Shown: positions 33,609 through 42,925, counted from the stretch's first letter. The stretch is 64,000 bases of DNA from Bacteroides zhangwenhongii (GCF_009193325.2 NZ_CP059856.1:682001-746000), one strand, 5' to 3'. The notes: generated from the letters alone by a model not told the origin. A program made the numbers and translations.

Positions 33609-35012
33609 TTACATCTTGAGCCCTCTATTTTTTCTTGGTTCTTCTGTCGTGTGACGTAAACTTTGCCATAATTTTTCCATTTGTTCCTTGAACCAATCTC
33701 CAATTGGTTTCTTGTTTATGGTTAGCACAAGTTTACTGCTATCGGTTGGACTTTTTTCTACCTTGAAAATATCGTTCTTGATGTCAAACTTTCGTCTGTG
33801 CTCTTCGGAATAGATTTTTCCATTACATCTGATGGCTTCTTTCTTTGTCAAAAGACAATCTATCATATCTTTGGTAAATCCAATAACTGTGCACAGTTTT
33901 TCCATTCTCAACATTTCTTTGAGCATCGGGAAACAGTTGAATGCCTTTTCAAGCAAGGTGTTCAGTCTTGATATTTCCCTGTCTTTGGCTTCAAGTTCTT
34001 GGTTATGTATTCCTTGAAGATTGCGTATTTGTTTGCCGTGCTGTTCCTGTATTTGTTGCATCTTGGCTTTTAGTTCGTCAATACCCTTATTGCGCTTGAC
34101 CACTTCCTGACGCAATTTCTCGTTGGCTTGTTCCAGTTCTTTCAACTTTCCACTTCCGAAAAGAGAACCAACTCCGCTTGCAATGGCAGTGGCAGCATCA
34201 GTGGCTACGCTTTTGAGTTTGTCCGTGCGTATTTCCGATTTTACCAGTTTGAGTTCTTGTTCGGCAAGACTTACCTGTTGTTCCTTGTGTCGCTTGGTTT
34301 CATCTATACGTTGCAGTTCGGCTTTCTGTTTCTCGATGATGAAATCGTTTCGTTCCAGATGCTCCTTGCCTGTAACAGCCTTTGATTGTCCACGCTCCAT
34401 TAGGAGAATGTCGGATGCTAAAGTCTGCATTTCCATCATATCATTGTCATTGAGCTTTTGGCTCTTGCCTGTGTCGTGGTTCATCCAGTCGAATACGATG
34501 TGTGCGTGGTAATTCGGCTTGAACCATTTTTTACCTACTTGGAAACTTTCCTTGTCCTCTGCATTAGACTGTCCGTTCAGCCAATGCCCTTCATCTTTGT
34601 GCAGGAAGATTTGAAGCGGAGTGATGCCCCATCGTCTTTGGCATTCCTCGCTAAATTTCTTCACGTCTGCCAATGTGGTGTCCGGTTTGATGAGCAACAC
34701 GCCCTCACGGATGGGCGAGCATCCTGCCACTTTTATGATTTTTCCGTTCTTTCCTTTGCGCTCCCGCTCTTTCTCCTGCATGGCACGACCTGTCTTTTCT
34801 TTTACCATCCGTTTAATGTTGTCGTAGTGTGTTTGTAAATTCGGATTGCCGAAGTCCGGGTTTATCCATTGCTTGTTGTCAGCAGATAGTTCGGGTACGA
34901 TGTAGATTCTGGACTCTCCGATATTACGCATATACTCGGCAGTCCTCCTGTTGTGAGCCTCGCTTGATTTGGTGTTGCAAGGTTTGATATGTATGCTTGA
35001 TTTTGTTGCCAT
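33609..35012 (-). CDS. mob: MobV/Pre-family relaxase
   Basis: A 467-residue DNA relaxase that nicks oriT and leads the strand into the transfer channel. The N-terminal catalytic part has the HNRRTAEYMRNI start and the MobV motif III in LHKDEGHW...NYHAHIVFDW (HxDE and HxH). The middle is a long coiled coil (about 215-345). Its oriT lies about 180 bases upstream (35190-35240). No coupling protein is encoded in the element. Confidence 0.92.
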   Translation of the reverse strand: MATKSSIHIKPCNTKSSEAHNRRTAEYMRNIGESRIYIVPELSADNKQWINPDFGNPNLQTHYDNIKRMVKEKTGRAMQEKERERKGKNGKIIKVAGCSPIREGVLLIKPDTTLADVKKFSEECQRRWGITPLQIFLHKDEGHWLNGQSNAEDKESFQVGKKWFKPNYHAHIVFDWMNHDTGKSQKLNDNDMMEMQTLASDILLMERGQSKAVTGKEHLERNDFIIEKQKAELQRIDETKRHKEQQVSLAEQELKLVKSEIRTDKLKSVATDAATAIASGVGSLFGSGKLKELEQANEKLRQEVVKRNKGIDELKAKMQQIQEQHGKQIRNLQGIHNQELEAKDREISRLNTLLEKAFNCFPMLKEMLRMEKLCTVIGFTKDMIDCLLTKKEAIRCNGKIYSEEHRRKFDIKNDIFKVEKSPTDSSKLVLTINKKPIGDWFKEQMEKLWQSLRHTTEEPRKNRGLKM

Positions 35013-35187
35013 ACTACTATTCAGATTTATTGTTTACGATAGATTATTTTGTTCGCTTTCGCAGAGGGGTTCTTAGGGGTGTAACCCATAAGCGGAGTTT
35101 CCAAAGAGAGGGTCACTCTTTGGTCTGGGTTATCAGGGGAGAAACGCCCTGAGTGGGTCATTAGGGCAAAGCCCTAATCCCCTCGGG

Positions 35188-35240
35188 AGAGCCCACAACT
35201 ACGAAAGCGAAGCGTGTAGTTATAGTGGGCTATAACCGAA
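35188..35240 (+). other. Origin of transfer (oriT), MobV type
   Basis: An inverted repeat (GCCCACAACTAC at 35191-35202 with GTAGTTATAGTGGGC at 35216-35230) is followed by a nick-like site: TATAGTGGGCTATAA shares 12 of 15 positions with the pMV158 nick region as I recall it (TATAGTGTG/TTATAC). It lies upstream of the relaxase gene and overlaps the last bases of the primase gene. Confidence 0.72.
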
Positions 35241-36181
35241 AGCCGTTTTTCTTTTTCGGTGGCCGGCTGTGCGTCTCCTTTGCAGACCGGACTTGCCTGT
35301 TTCTTTCAGTCTGCTTCTGTAAGTATTCGTTCAAGTCCTTGCATCCGCTGTAGGTCTGCGAAGCGTCACGGATGTATAAGTCCCTGCCGTATTCCATACG
35401 TATTTGTTGGAGTGCTTCCATTCCTGCACGGTCATTGTCAAAGAAGCAATGGATGCGCTCGTAGCTCCCCAAAGGATAGAGGGCTTTGGAAATATTGGCT
35501 ACGGAGTTCAGCACCATATAATCTTGCCTGTCCAGTTCGGGATATTTCGGGCAATTCTCCAATCTCAAAGTAAGGAATGAAAGATAGTCCATAAATCCCT
35601 CGAACACATAACACGTTTCCCTCGCTGTTCCCGGCTGTCTGATGTGGGAAATATCTTTCGGTGCGATACAACCTTTGAAATATCGGTTGCGGATTTCATA
35701 CCCATCCGATACATTGGGAAAGGCAATGGCGAAATACCGTTTGCCGTTGTTGGTGAAGTGCGCTTCACTGCATTCTCTTTTCGCCAGTGCAATGTTTATT
35801 CCCCTTTCCTGCAAATAGGTGAGCAGGGCAGGAGAAGAAAGCGGTACAATCTCCAGCTGTTGGAAACTTGGCTCGGAAGATGACTGCTTGCCAAAAAGAC
35901 ACGGGGCGAATATTGGGTGTCTGTTCTCCGATTCTTTGCAGGAGATATGGCACATGGTCGGAACAATAAAGTTCCTGTGCCAGTGCGATGATATTCCCAC
36001 CCTTTCCGAGTGCAAAATCATACCATTGGTTACGCTCTGTATTCACCTTGAACGAGGCTTCCGTTTCTTCCCTTAGCGGTGACTTGTACCACAGGTTTAT
36101 GCCCTGTTGCTTGACTGGAGAAAAGCCCAGACTGTGCAGATAATCTGCTATCTTGATTTGTTTCGCTGTCTGTATATCCAT
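35230..36181 (-). pseudogene. Primase (CHC2-like plus TOPRIM), frameshifted
   Basis: Two overlapping frames make one TraP-like primase. The N-terminal part (36181 to about 35895) has LWYKSPLREETEASFKVNTERNQWYDF and GKGGNII, again without zinc ligands; the C-terminal part has YVFEGFMDYLSF and FFDNDRAG (TOPRIM). They join if one T is removed from TCTTTTTGG near 35895: the sequence then reads RPVSFGKQSSSEPSF. Broken gene, sequencing error or frameshifting are all possible. Confidence 0.85.
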
Positions 36182-36262
36182 AAAATGATAGGTTTAATGA
36201 TAATTGAGTTGGTTTATTTCTCTTTTCGCCCGTACCTCTTTATGAAGTACGGTCTTTATAAT

Positions 36263-36379
36263 CACTTCACTTTATTTTCGTATATATAGAGTACGGTAAT
36301 AAAGTGAAGCGGTTTTGCCACATTCCGCAACCACTTCGCTTTATCCCTAATATATAGACCACCGGAATAAAGTGAAGCG
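36263..36379. repeat. Duplicated inverted repeat, candidate replication origin
   Basis: Two hairpin units 68-69 bp apart: CACTTCACTTTATT (36263) with AATAAAGTGAAGCG (36298), and CACTTCGCTTTAT (36332) with AATAAAGTGAAGCG (36366). Each loop holds ATATATAGA. Located between the helicase and primase genes. Confidence 0.7.
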
Positions 36380-36394
36380 ATTGCAAGGCGTGGG

Positions 36395-37471
36395 CTAATA
36401 GTGGAAGTCGGGCATGAACGTGTACTTCCTGCCGTTCTCCTGCACTATCATCCGTTTGTTGCGAAGCATGGTGATGAGCGATACCGCCTTTTTGTGGTTC
36501 AACTTTACACCCACCGACACATAAGTCTTGATTAAGGTGTCTTCCAGTTCCTTGTAGCCGTATTCCTCTTTCAGTCCGAAAACAGCTTCCAGTGCGATGC
36601 GGTGCTGTTGTTCGGTGATATGCCTGTAAGGGTCGAACTTTTCCTCTTCCGGTCTTCCCGGTTTCTTGGCTTCGGGCTTGTAACCCTCCAGCAGTTCAGG
36701 CAGGGCATTGTCATTGATGCGGAATGAAAAAGGCTCGAAGTCCATTGCCCGTATGTGCATGGCTGAAACATTGCTTATATCTCCATTGCTCTTGTCCTTT
36801 TCCACAAGGAGGACTGTTTCCGCCTTGTTGTTCAGTTCCGTGCCGATATGCCCCCTTGCGTTCTCATCGCCCTTGTTTTGGTGGAGTATCGTATGGATAT
36901 GTATCTGCCTGTCGTCCGTCCATTGCATCAGTTTGGATATTATGCGTGTCGATTCACCGGGACTGTTGATGTCATATACCATGTCACGGATGCCGTCAAT
37001 AATTACAAGGGCTATGTCAGGTGTGTTGTAGATAGCCTGTTCGACAATCCTGATACGCTGTTCGGGCGTGTATTTCCTCAAAGCGAGAAATTCAAGATTC
37101 TCATTGTCCCTGTCATCGGGAAGCCCTGCCATCCGTAAAATACGTTTCATAACTTTCAGGCAATGATAAGGGCTTTGTTCCGTGTCCACATAAAGGATTT
37201 TCCGTTTGTCTTCCGGAAGTTCCGCCACATATCGCAATACCGTACCATTCTTCAATGCGGCGGCTACGATAGCAGACACATTGAACGTCTTTTTACTTTT
37301 GGCTTTGCCGATGGATGCGCTGAAATTCCCCAATGTCCCAATGACGGAATCATGTACTTTGAGAATTTCAGGTGCTTTCTCGTAACTTTTCGACAGGCTC
37401 AAACGTGAGGCTTGCCAAAGGATTACGGCTTCTTCTGCCGATATTTCCTTAATCTCTTTCATATAATCCAT
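36395..37471 (-). CDS. RepA-like RecA-fold helicase/ATPase
   Basis: A 358-residue ATPase of the AAA_25/RepA type found on Bacteroides plasmids and mobilizable elements. The P-loop is a variant (GNFSASIGKAKSKKT), Walker B is IALVIIDGIRDMV, and TILHQNKGDENARGHIGTEL is the sensor/loop region of RecA-like hexameric helicases. With the primase it would restart or copy the element after transfer or excision. Flanked by the iteron-like repeats on one side and the DNA-binding gene on the other. Confidence 0.82.
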   Translation of the reverse strand: MDYMKEIKEISAEEAVILWQASRLSLSKSYEKAPEILKVHDSVIGTLGNFSASIGKAKSKKTFNVSAIVAAALKNGTVLRYVAELPEDKRKILYVDTEQSPYHCLKVMKRILRMAGLPDDRDNENLEFLALRKYTPEQRIRIVEQAIYNTPDIALVIIDGIRDMVYDINSPGESTRIISKLMQWTDDRQIHIHTILHQNKGDENARGHIGTELNNKAETVLLVEKDKSNGDISNVSAMHIRAMDFEPFSFRINDNALPELLEGYKPEAKKPGRPEEEKFDPYRHITEQQHRIALEAVFGLKEEYGYKELEDTLIKTYVSVGVKLNHKKAVSLITMLRNKRMIVQENGRKYTFMPDFHY

Positions 37472-37485
37472 AAGTAGCCCTCCCG

Positions 37486-37794
37486 TTATTTTCGTCCTCC
37501 GGTTTTCTTTCCAGCCAGTTCAAGGGCAAGTTCCGCATCCACGATAATCTTGCGCCCTATTTGCGTAATGGCTTTATCTATCTTTCCGCTTTTCTTTATA
37601 CGGTTGGCGGTGGGCAGACTGCACCCGAACAATTTGGCAATACCAAGTATTCCGTACACATATTTTCTTTCTGTATCCGTGACGGGCTGCGGTTGCGCTT
37701 CCGTTTGGTTGGAAGCGTGTTTGCTTAGAAATATGAACTCTTCGCCTGTCATCTGCCAGACGGGTTTTAATAATAACTCTTGAAGATTTGTCAT
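37486..37794 (-). CDS. DUF3853 helix-turn-helix protein (excision or control)
   Basis: A 102-residue protein with an HTH of the excisionase type (YGILGIAKLFGCSLPTANRIKKSGKIDKAITQIGRKIIVD). DUF3853 proteins accompany the RepA-like ATPase in Bacteroides elements. It would bind element DNA as excisionase or replication regulator. It is 14 bases upstream of the helicase gene. Confidence 0.78.
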   Translation of the reverse strand: MTNLQELLLKPVWQMTGEEFIFLSKHASNQTEAQPQPVTDTERKYVYGILGIAKLFGCSLPTANRIKKSGKIDKAITQIGRKIIVDAELALELAGKKTGGRK

Positions 37795-37863
37795 CGTCCA
37801 ATCTATTTAGTCGTTAAACAATCAGCCCTGCGCACTGGCTGTTATTTCTGTTCTCGAACGATG

Positions 37864-37871
37864 CAAAATTA
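37864..37871 (-). promoter_or_regulatory. Candidate -7 box for the DUF3853-helicase operon
   Basis: TAATTTTG on the minus strand, 70 bases before the ATG. No good -33 partner. Confidence 0.35.
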
Positions 37872-37950
37872 GGTATGGTTATAAGTGGTAAGGATGTGGA
37901 TGGTATAAATAGGATATTGCGCTATCTCATTAAATATCAGATAGAAAAAA

Positions 37951-37978
37951 TACCACTCAAAAAATATTTTGAGTGGTA
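37951..37978 (-). terminator. Terminator of the 38064-39162 gene pair
   Basis: TACCACTCAAAA and TTTTGAGTGGTA form a 12-bp stem with a 4-nt loop; on the minus strand TTTTTTCT follows. Separates the cargo pair from the replication operon. Confidence 0.8.
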
Positions 37979-38063
37979 AAAGTGGAATTTTTGTGAAACA
38001 TCAATGAATATCACAGATTAGCAGAAAGAATCGTGTTTGTTTATGAATCTTTTTAATATGTGG

Positions 38064-38630
38064 TCAATCAGGATTATGTTTGAATCTAATATTTAAAATT
38101 TCTCTCATTTTGTTTATTTGTTCTTGCGTTGCTTTACCTAGTTCTTTTCTTGGAATTTTCAATCTGCGCATCTTGTTCTTAATGATTCTACTTAATGTTT
38201 TTTCCCATTTGGGACTAATGCCAGTATCAGGAATTTCTATTATAATATGGTCACTCATTTGAGAAACCTTTTCGCCTTTATGTCCATAAGCGATTCTTAG
38301 GCCTTTTGATTGAAAAATGGCATCAATAATAGAATAATGATTCTTCAAAGAAAATACAATGCTAAAATTATAATCTATAGGTTTATAGAATCTTATATTT
38401 AAGATCCATCTATCGGCATTAAATAATGATGATAATGTTCCACCCCACTGAACTTCAACATCTCCCATGGATATATTGGAATGTAATTTAATGATTTCTT
38501 TTATATAATCATCTTCTTTAGAACTGATTACTATAGAAGGTATTAATCGCCCATCTGCGTAATCTCGACTTGCAAATAACCCTTCTTCATTGATATTATA
38601 TATTGGTGTTGATATTTTTTTAATCATCAT
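38064..38630 (-). CDS. Unknown cargo protein, second of a pair
   Basis: A 188-residue soluble protein with an N-terminal beta-rich part (INEEGLFASRDYADGRLIPSIVISS), a central STAND- or sensor-like segment (VEVQWGGTLSSLFNADRWILNIRFYKP) and a basic C-terminal helix region (RIIKNKMRRLKIPRKELGKATQEQINKM). I do not recognise the family. It overlaps the upstream gene by 11 bases, so the two proteins are made together. Confidence 0.6.
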   Translation of the reverse strand: MMIKKISTPIYNINEEGLFASRDYADGRLIPSIVISSKEDDYIKEIIKLHSNISMGDVEVQWGGTLSSLFNADRWILNIRFYKPIDYNFSIVFSLKNHYSIIDAIFQSKGLRIAYGHKGEKVSQMSDHIIIEIPDTGISPKWEKTLSRIIKNKMRRLKIPRKELGKATQEQINKMREILNIRFKHNPD

Positions 38631-39162
38631 AATGAATCTCTTTGATTAATAAACTTTCCGCTTTAGATACGTTATTCTCTACATCTTGAACAATTATTCT
38701 ATATCTCTCAATGCGTCTATTTTTTAAAATTTCTGGAATTTGAAAAATAACCCAACCATATTTTATATCCTTAGGTTCTAGTCGAATATTGTTATCATAT
38801 TTTTCAATTTGAGAGTGGTATTTTTTATGAAATAAGTTTTTATCATGTGATAATTTTATAGTTCTTATAATACCGTTCTCTATGTAATCTATTTCTAATT
38901 TGGGTAGAACTGTATTTCTATAAGAAGATTTGTTTTTTATCGTAATACAAAATACAGCATGTGTGTGTTTTGAAGAATTATATGATATTCTATAGCAATT
39001 CTCTATATAAACAGAGAAATTTGGCTTTTTGGATATAAAATCTTCTTTGTCCATCCTATGCTTTTGATTTGAAATTATTATTTGTCTCATTGTGATAAAA
39101 AGTGTAATAATGCCTATAATTATGCCTATTATTACATTATTTTCTTGTATTAATTCCAACAT
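38620..39162 (-). CDS. Unknown membrane-anchored cargo protein, first of a pair
   Basis: A 180-residue protein with one N-terminal membrane helix (NVIIGIIIGIITLFITMRQIII) and a cytoplasmic beta-rich domain (SVYIENCYRISYNSSKHTHAVFCITIKNKS...). No known family. A membrane anchor plus a co-translated soluble partner is a layout often seen in small anti-phage modules, but nothing here proves such a role. Confidence 0.6.
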   Translation of the reverse strand: MLELIQENNVIIGIIIGIITLFITMRQIIISNQKHRMDKEDFISKKPNFSVYIENCYRISYNSSKHTHAVFCITIKNKSSYRNTVLPKLEIDYIENGIIRTIKLSHDKNLFHKKYHSQIEKYDNNIRLEPKDIKYGWVIFQIPEILKNRRIERYRIIVQDVENNVSKAESLLIKEIHYDD

Positions 39163-39184
39163 AAGCTTAACGATATAAATAATA

Positions 39185-40225
39185 CTACTTATTTAAATTA
39201 AATATACATTTCATTTCTTTGGCGAATTTCTGGTTGCTGTCACTTGGAAAATCGGAAACGGGTTCTTTGTACTTCGACCTGTAATAGTTCTCGTCAATAT
39301 CCAGTAGTTTCAATATCTTGTCTCGCCATTCATCCCTGTATTGCTTGGATAGTTTCTCGCTCATCAGGAATATCAGGTAACACACCCGTATCTTTTCCCT
39401 TGCCTTGATCTTTAATCTGTTCTTGCAGGGGTGCAGATTTATACTGGCATGGAAGTCCGATATGGTAATGGCTTCGAACTGTTCCCCGACACAGGTTTCA
39501 TGAATGGACGAAAGCGACTTCATGTCAAAATATTCATGTTCTTCTTTCGAAGTTTCCTGCACCTTATCTTGTTTGGCTGGTTCTTCCTGCTGTTTCTCTT
39601 CCACATTATCATCAGGAAGGTACTTTTTCAGGACTTCCATAAAAAGAAGGCTTAGGCGGTAAACATCACCGGAAAGGTTTTCTGTATATTGAAAAGCCTC
39701 TTTCCTGTCTTGCTTTTGCAGTTCATAGAGTTTATCCAATTCTTTCTTTTCCTTGTCGTATTCAGCCTTGCAGCGTTCATATTCCTTTTCTGCCTGTATT
39801 TCTTCTTCGTCCGTATGCTCCCGAAAACCAATGAAATCATATCTGTGGTATGTGTCATTCAAAGGCTCGTGCAGCTTGGTGGTAATCTCCAATTGGTCTC
39901 TAATTGCAGAATTACGCCTGTCTGCGTAGTGAAAACACACACGCTTTATGATGTCATCATTCAGCGGTTTTGTTTCATAAGCCCGTATATTCTTTTCTAT
40001 TTCGATTTTCAGACTGTTGAGAATCAATGTGTATTGTTCTTTCTGCTTGTCAAGTACCAGTTCAAGGATAGCGGCTTCAAAAGCCTTTGTATCATTGTGC
40101 TGCCGATAAAAGTCGGTAATGAATTTCTGCTTATCAAAAGAAAAAGCATAATTGGTTACCCAATCATTATATATCCTGTTGAGTTCTCCATATTGGGGAA
40201 TCAGTTTGTTTATTTCTCCTGCCAT
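39185..40225 (-). CDS. Helical unknown protein next to the DUF1016 nuclease
   Basis: I chose ATG 40225 (MAGEINKLIPQYGEL); the TTG three codons earlier is less likely. The 346-residue protein is helical with a charged coiled coil (EEEIQAEKEYERCKAEYDKEKKELDKLYELQKQ, shown in part) in the middle and a C-terminal domain (NRLKIKAREKIRVCYLIFLMSEKLSKQYRDEW). No family recognised. It follows the nuclease gene after 5 bases and may be its partner. Confidence 0.6.
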   Translation of the reverse strand: MAGEINKLIPQYGELNRIYNDWVTNYAFSFDKQKFITDFYRQHNDTKAFEAAILELVLDKQKEQYTLILNSLKIEIEKNIRAYETKPLNDDIIKRVCFHYADRRNSAIRDQLEITTKLHEPLNDTYHRYDFIGFREHTDEEEIQAEKEYERCKAEYDKEKKELDKLYELQKQDRKEAFQYTENLSGDVYRLSLLFMEVLKKYLPDDNVEEKQQEEPAKQDKVQETSKEEHEYFDMKSLSSIHETCVGEQFEAITISDFHASINLHPCKNRLKIKAREKIRVCYLIFLMSEKLSKQYRDEWRDKILKLLDIDENYYRSKYKEPVSDFPSDSNQKFAKEMKCIFNLNK

Positions 40226-40230
40226 AGATT

Positions 40231-41529
40231 TCAATTTTGGGAATTATTGTCCTTGTCAAGGAAAGATGTCAGTTCTTCTTCCACCTCTTCCACGCTTGGC
40301 AAGGCTGATTTAAGGTTTTCGGGTATAGCCTTGCTCAACTGATAATCACTGATGCCTATCGGCTGGTCGTAGCCTGTCAAGGCGTATTGCGCTACTACCT
40401 CATCTTTCCCTTTGCACAGCAACAGCCCTATGGTTTTGTTATCATCCTTTCCCCTCAGTTTGTCATCCACCACATTGATGTAGAAATTCAGTTGTCCTGC
40501 ATACTCCGGCTTGAATGGAGTAGCTTTCAGTTCTACAACAATGTATGCGTGTAGTGGGATAGAATATAGAATCAAGTCGGCAAAGAAATCGCTATTGCCT
40601 ACTTGAAAATGCTTCTGTCGGGCAACGAAAGCAAAACCATTACCCATTTCCAACAAATAACGGGTAACGTGCTTTACCAGTTGCTCCTCTATGTCTCTTT
40701 CGTCTGCCTTTTCTTTCGCTCCTGCCAAGTCGAAGATATACGGGTCTTTCAACAGGTAATTGGCAAGGTCGCTTTGTGGTGCCGGAAGTGTGGCTGTAAA
40801 ATTGTTTATCTTGTTGTTGCTGATTTGTCTGTTATATAGGTTGGTCTCAATTTGTATTTTAAGAATATTGCTGCTCCAGCCCATTTCTACCGATTGCTTC
40901 ATATACCAATATCCTATGCCTAACGGTAATGCTCCGTCAAGTATGACCATTTGGCTTGCCCAGTTTATTTTGGCAACAGGGGAGGTCAGGAAAACTTTTT
41001 CTATCTCCCTAATCTCCATCCTGTAAATGGCAGAAACTGTTTTCTCCACGTCCTGAATTTGCGCAGGAGCCTCCTGCGTAAATTCTAAAGACTGGCAATC
41101 AACAGATTGTATTTGCGCAGTAAGTTCCTGCGTAAATCGTCCGTTGTTTAGTTTCAATATTTCATCTGTAACATTCTGTATGCTTGGAACAGATAGTCTT
41201 GCATCCGTGTCAATGAAACTTCGTAGCACGTTCAGCGGATATGACCGTGCGAATTGGCACATATAGGTAAGGTTGCGTTCCGAATAGCCTTTCTTTTCAG
41301 GATAATTGAAACGGATAGCCTTTGCCAGTTGCTTGATGATTTTGCTTCCCCAGCCTTGCAAGTTCTGATGATACAGGATATAGTTGCCCATTTTCCAGTA
41401 ATGGAACAGCATTTGCGCATTGGCTGCGGTAATCAGCCGGACTTGCGCCTGTTCTATTTCCGAACCGACAGCATGAACAAATGCGTCAAAGTTCGTTCTT
41501 TCTATATGATGTTCTTTGTTGTTTTCCAT
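40231..41529 (-). CDS. DUF1016 (YhcG-type) PDDEXK nuclease
   Basis: A 432-residue protein with the N-terminal DUF1016 domain (HYWKMGNYILYHQ...GWGSKIIKQLAKAIRFNYPEKKGYSERNLTYM, in part) and a C-terminal PDDEXK fold (SDFFADLILYSIPLHAYIVVELKA, with D and ExK). It would cut or bind DNA; family members occur next to restriction genes and on mobile elements. Two near-identical 26-bp inverted-repeat segments inside the gene (41058-41083, 41112-41137) encode FTQE..AQIQ.V twice. Confidence 0.85.
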   Translation of the reverse strand: MENNKEHHIERTNFDAFVHAVGSEIEQAQVRLITAANAQMLFHYWKMGNYILYHQNLQGWGSKIIKQLAKAIRFNYPEKKGYSERNLTYMCQFARSYPLNVLRSFIDTDARLSVPSIQNVTDEILKLNNGRFTQELTAQIQSVDCQSLEFTQEAPAQIQDVEKTVSAIYRMEIREIEKVFLTSPVAKINWASQMVILDGALPLGIGYWYMKQSVEMGWSSNILKIQIETNLYNRQISNNKINNFTATLPAPQSDLANYLLKDPYIFDLAGAKEKADERDIEEQLVKHVTRYLLEMGNGFAFVARQKHFQVGNSDFFADLILYSIPLHAYIVVELKATPFKPEYAGQLNFYINVVDDKLRGKDDNKTIGLLLCKGKDEVVAQYALTGYDQPIGISDYQLSKAIPENLKSALPSVEEVEEELTSFLDKDNNSQN

Positions 41530-41598
41530 GTTTCAATGTCTATTGTTGTCGCAAATATAATTCAAATAGCGGATAATCTATGAAACTGATTGATACTT

Positions 41599-42883
41599 TT
41601 ATAGTTGGTTAAACTTGTTCATGGCATTTGCCTTAATATCATCCGCTATGTCAATATAGGGTTTCATGGCTTTATAGTCACTATGCCCCGTCCATTTCAT
41701 TACTACCTGTGCCGGAATACCGAGAGCCAGCGCATTGCAAATAAATGTTCTTCTTCCTGCATGGGTGCTTAGCAAAGCGTATTTTGGGGTGACTTCATCT
41801 ATACGTTCATTCCCTTTATAATATGTTTCCCGTACAGGCTCGTTGATTTCTGCCAATTCCCCCAGTTCTTTCAAATAATCATTCATTTTTTGGTTACTGA
41901 TGACAGGCAATGCCATGTGGTTTTCAAAATGGACTTTCTTGTATTTTTCAAGTATGGCTTTGCTGTGGTCGTTCAGCTCAATTATCAGGCTGTCTGCCGT
42001 TTTGACGGTGGTAACTTCTATGTGGTCGGGTTTCACATCGCTTCTTTTCAGATTACGAACATCTGAATATCGTAGGCTTGTGAAGCAACAGAACAGAAAA
42101 ACATCCCTGACACGTTCCAAATATTGTTTGTCTTTTGGTATCTGGAAATCTTTCAGCCTGTTCAATTCGTCCCAAGTCAGGAATATCACCTTTTTAGAGG
42201 TGGTTTTCAATTTGGGTTTGAAAGTATCGTATGCCATGTTCTGATGATGCCCTTTCTTGAAGCTCCAACGCAGGAACCATTTGAGGAATCCCATCTGCTT
42301 ACCGATGGTGCTGTTCCTCATGTCCTTTTTGTCACGCAGGAAATTTACATACTCGTTCAATCCGAACTCGTTGAAATATTCAAAGGTTACATCTTCCTTG
42401 AACTCTTTGAGGTGGTTTTTCACTGCTGAGAATTTCTCGTAGGTGGATGCCGTCCAGTTATTCTGATTGCCACACTCCTTTACAAACTCATCGAATACCT
42501 CCCAAAAAACTTATCTGTGTTTCTTCCTGCTGCTCTTCGTTGGCATCTTTCATCCGCAGGTTGAACGCATCCTTTAGCTGTTGGGTGGTCGGCATGGCTT
42601 CCTGTACCTCAAACTCCTTGAACACGTTTTGAATCTCGGCATAATATTTCAGCAAGTCCGCATTGATTTCGGATGCGCTTTGCTTTAGTTTGTTGGTGCA
42701 TCCGTTCTTTACCCGTTGTTTGTCGGCATCCCATTTGGCTACGTCAATCCGGTAGCCTGTTGTGAATTCGATGCGTTGGCTTGCATATATGACACGCATG
42801 CGGATGGGTACGTTTTCCACGATTGGCACACCGTTCTTCTTCCGGCTCTCCAATGCAAAAATGATGTTACGTTTGATATTCAT
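41599..42883 (-). pseudogene. int: Tyrosine recombinase (integrase), frameshifted
   Basis: The N-terminal frame (42883 to about 42507) has the SAM-like arm-binding domain starting MNIKRNIIFALESRKKNG; the C-terminal frame has the catalytic domain with TSLRYSDVRNLKRSD (Arg), LSTHAGRRTFICNAL (H-x-x-R) and MKPYIDI (Tyr). They fuse to one 427-residue integrase if one T is removed from AGTTTTTTGGG near 42507, giving ISFWEVFDEFVKECGNQ. Type and position at the element end fit insertion at tRNA-Ser. As written the gene is inactive. Confidence 0.9.
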
Positions 42884-42885
42884 AA

Positions 42886-42925
42886 TTGGGTGTGTTTGAA
42901 ATTCTACACCCAAATATACACCCAA
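42886..42925. promoter_or_regulatory. Three ACACCCAA octamers upstream of the integrase
   Basis: TTGGGTGT at 42886-42893, ACACCCAA at 42906-42913 and 42918-42925. The same octamer recurs at both ends of the element (29792, 29804, 29822, 43092, 43123). Candidate integrase or excisionase binding sites. Confidence 0.5.
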
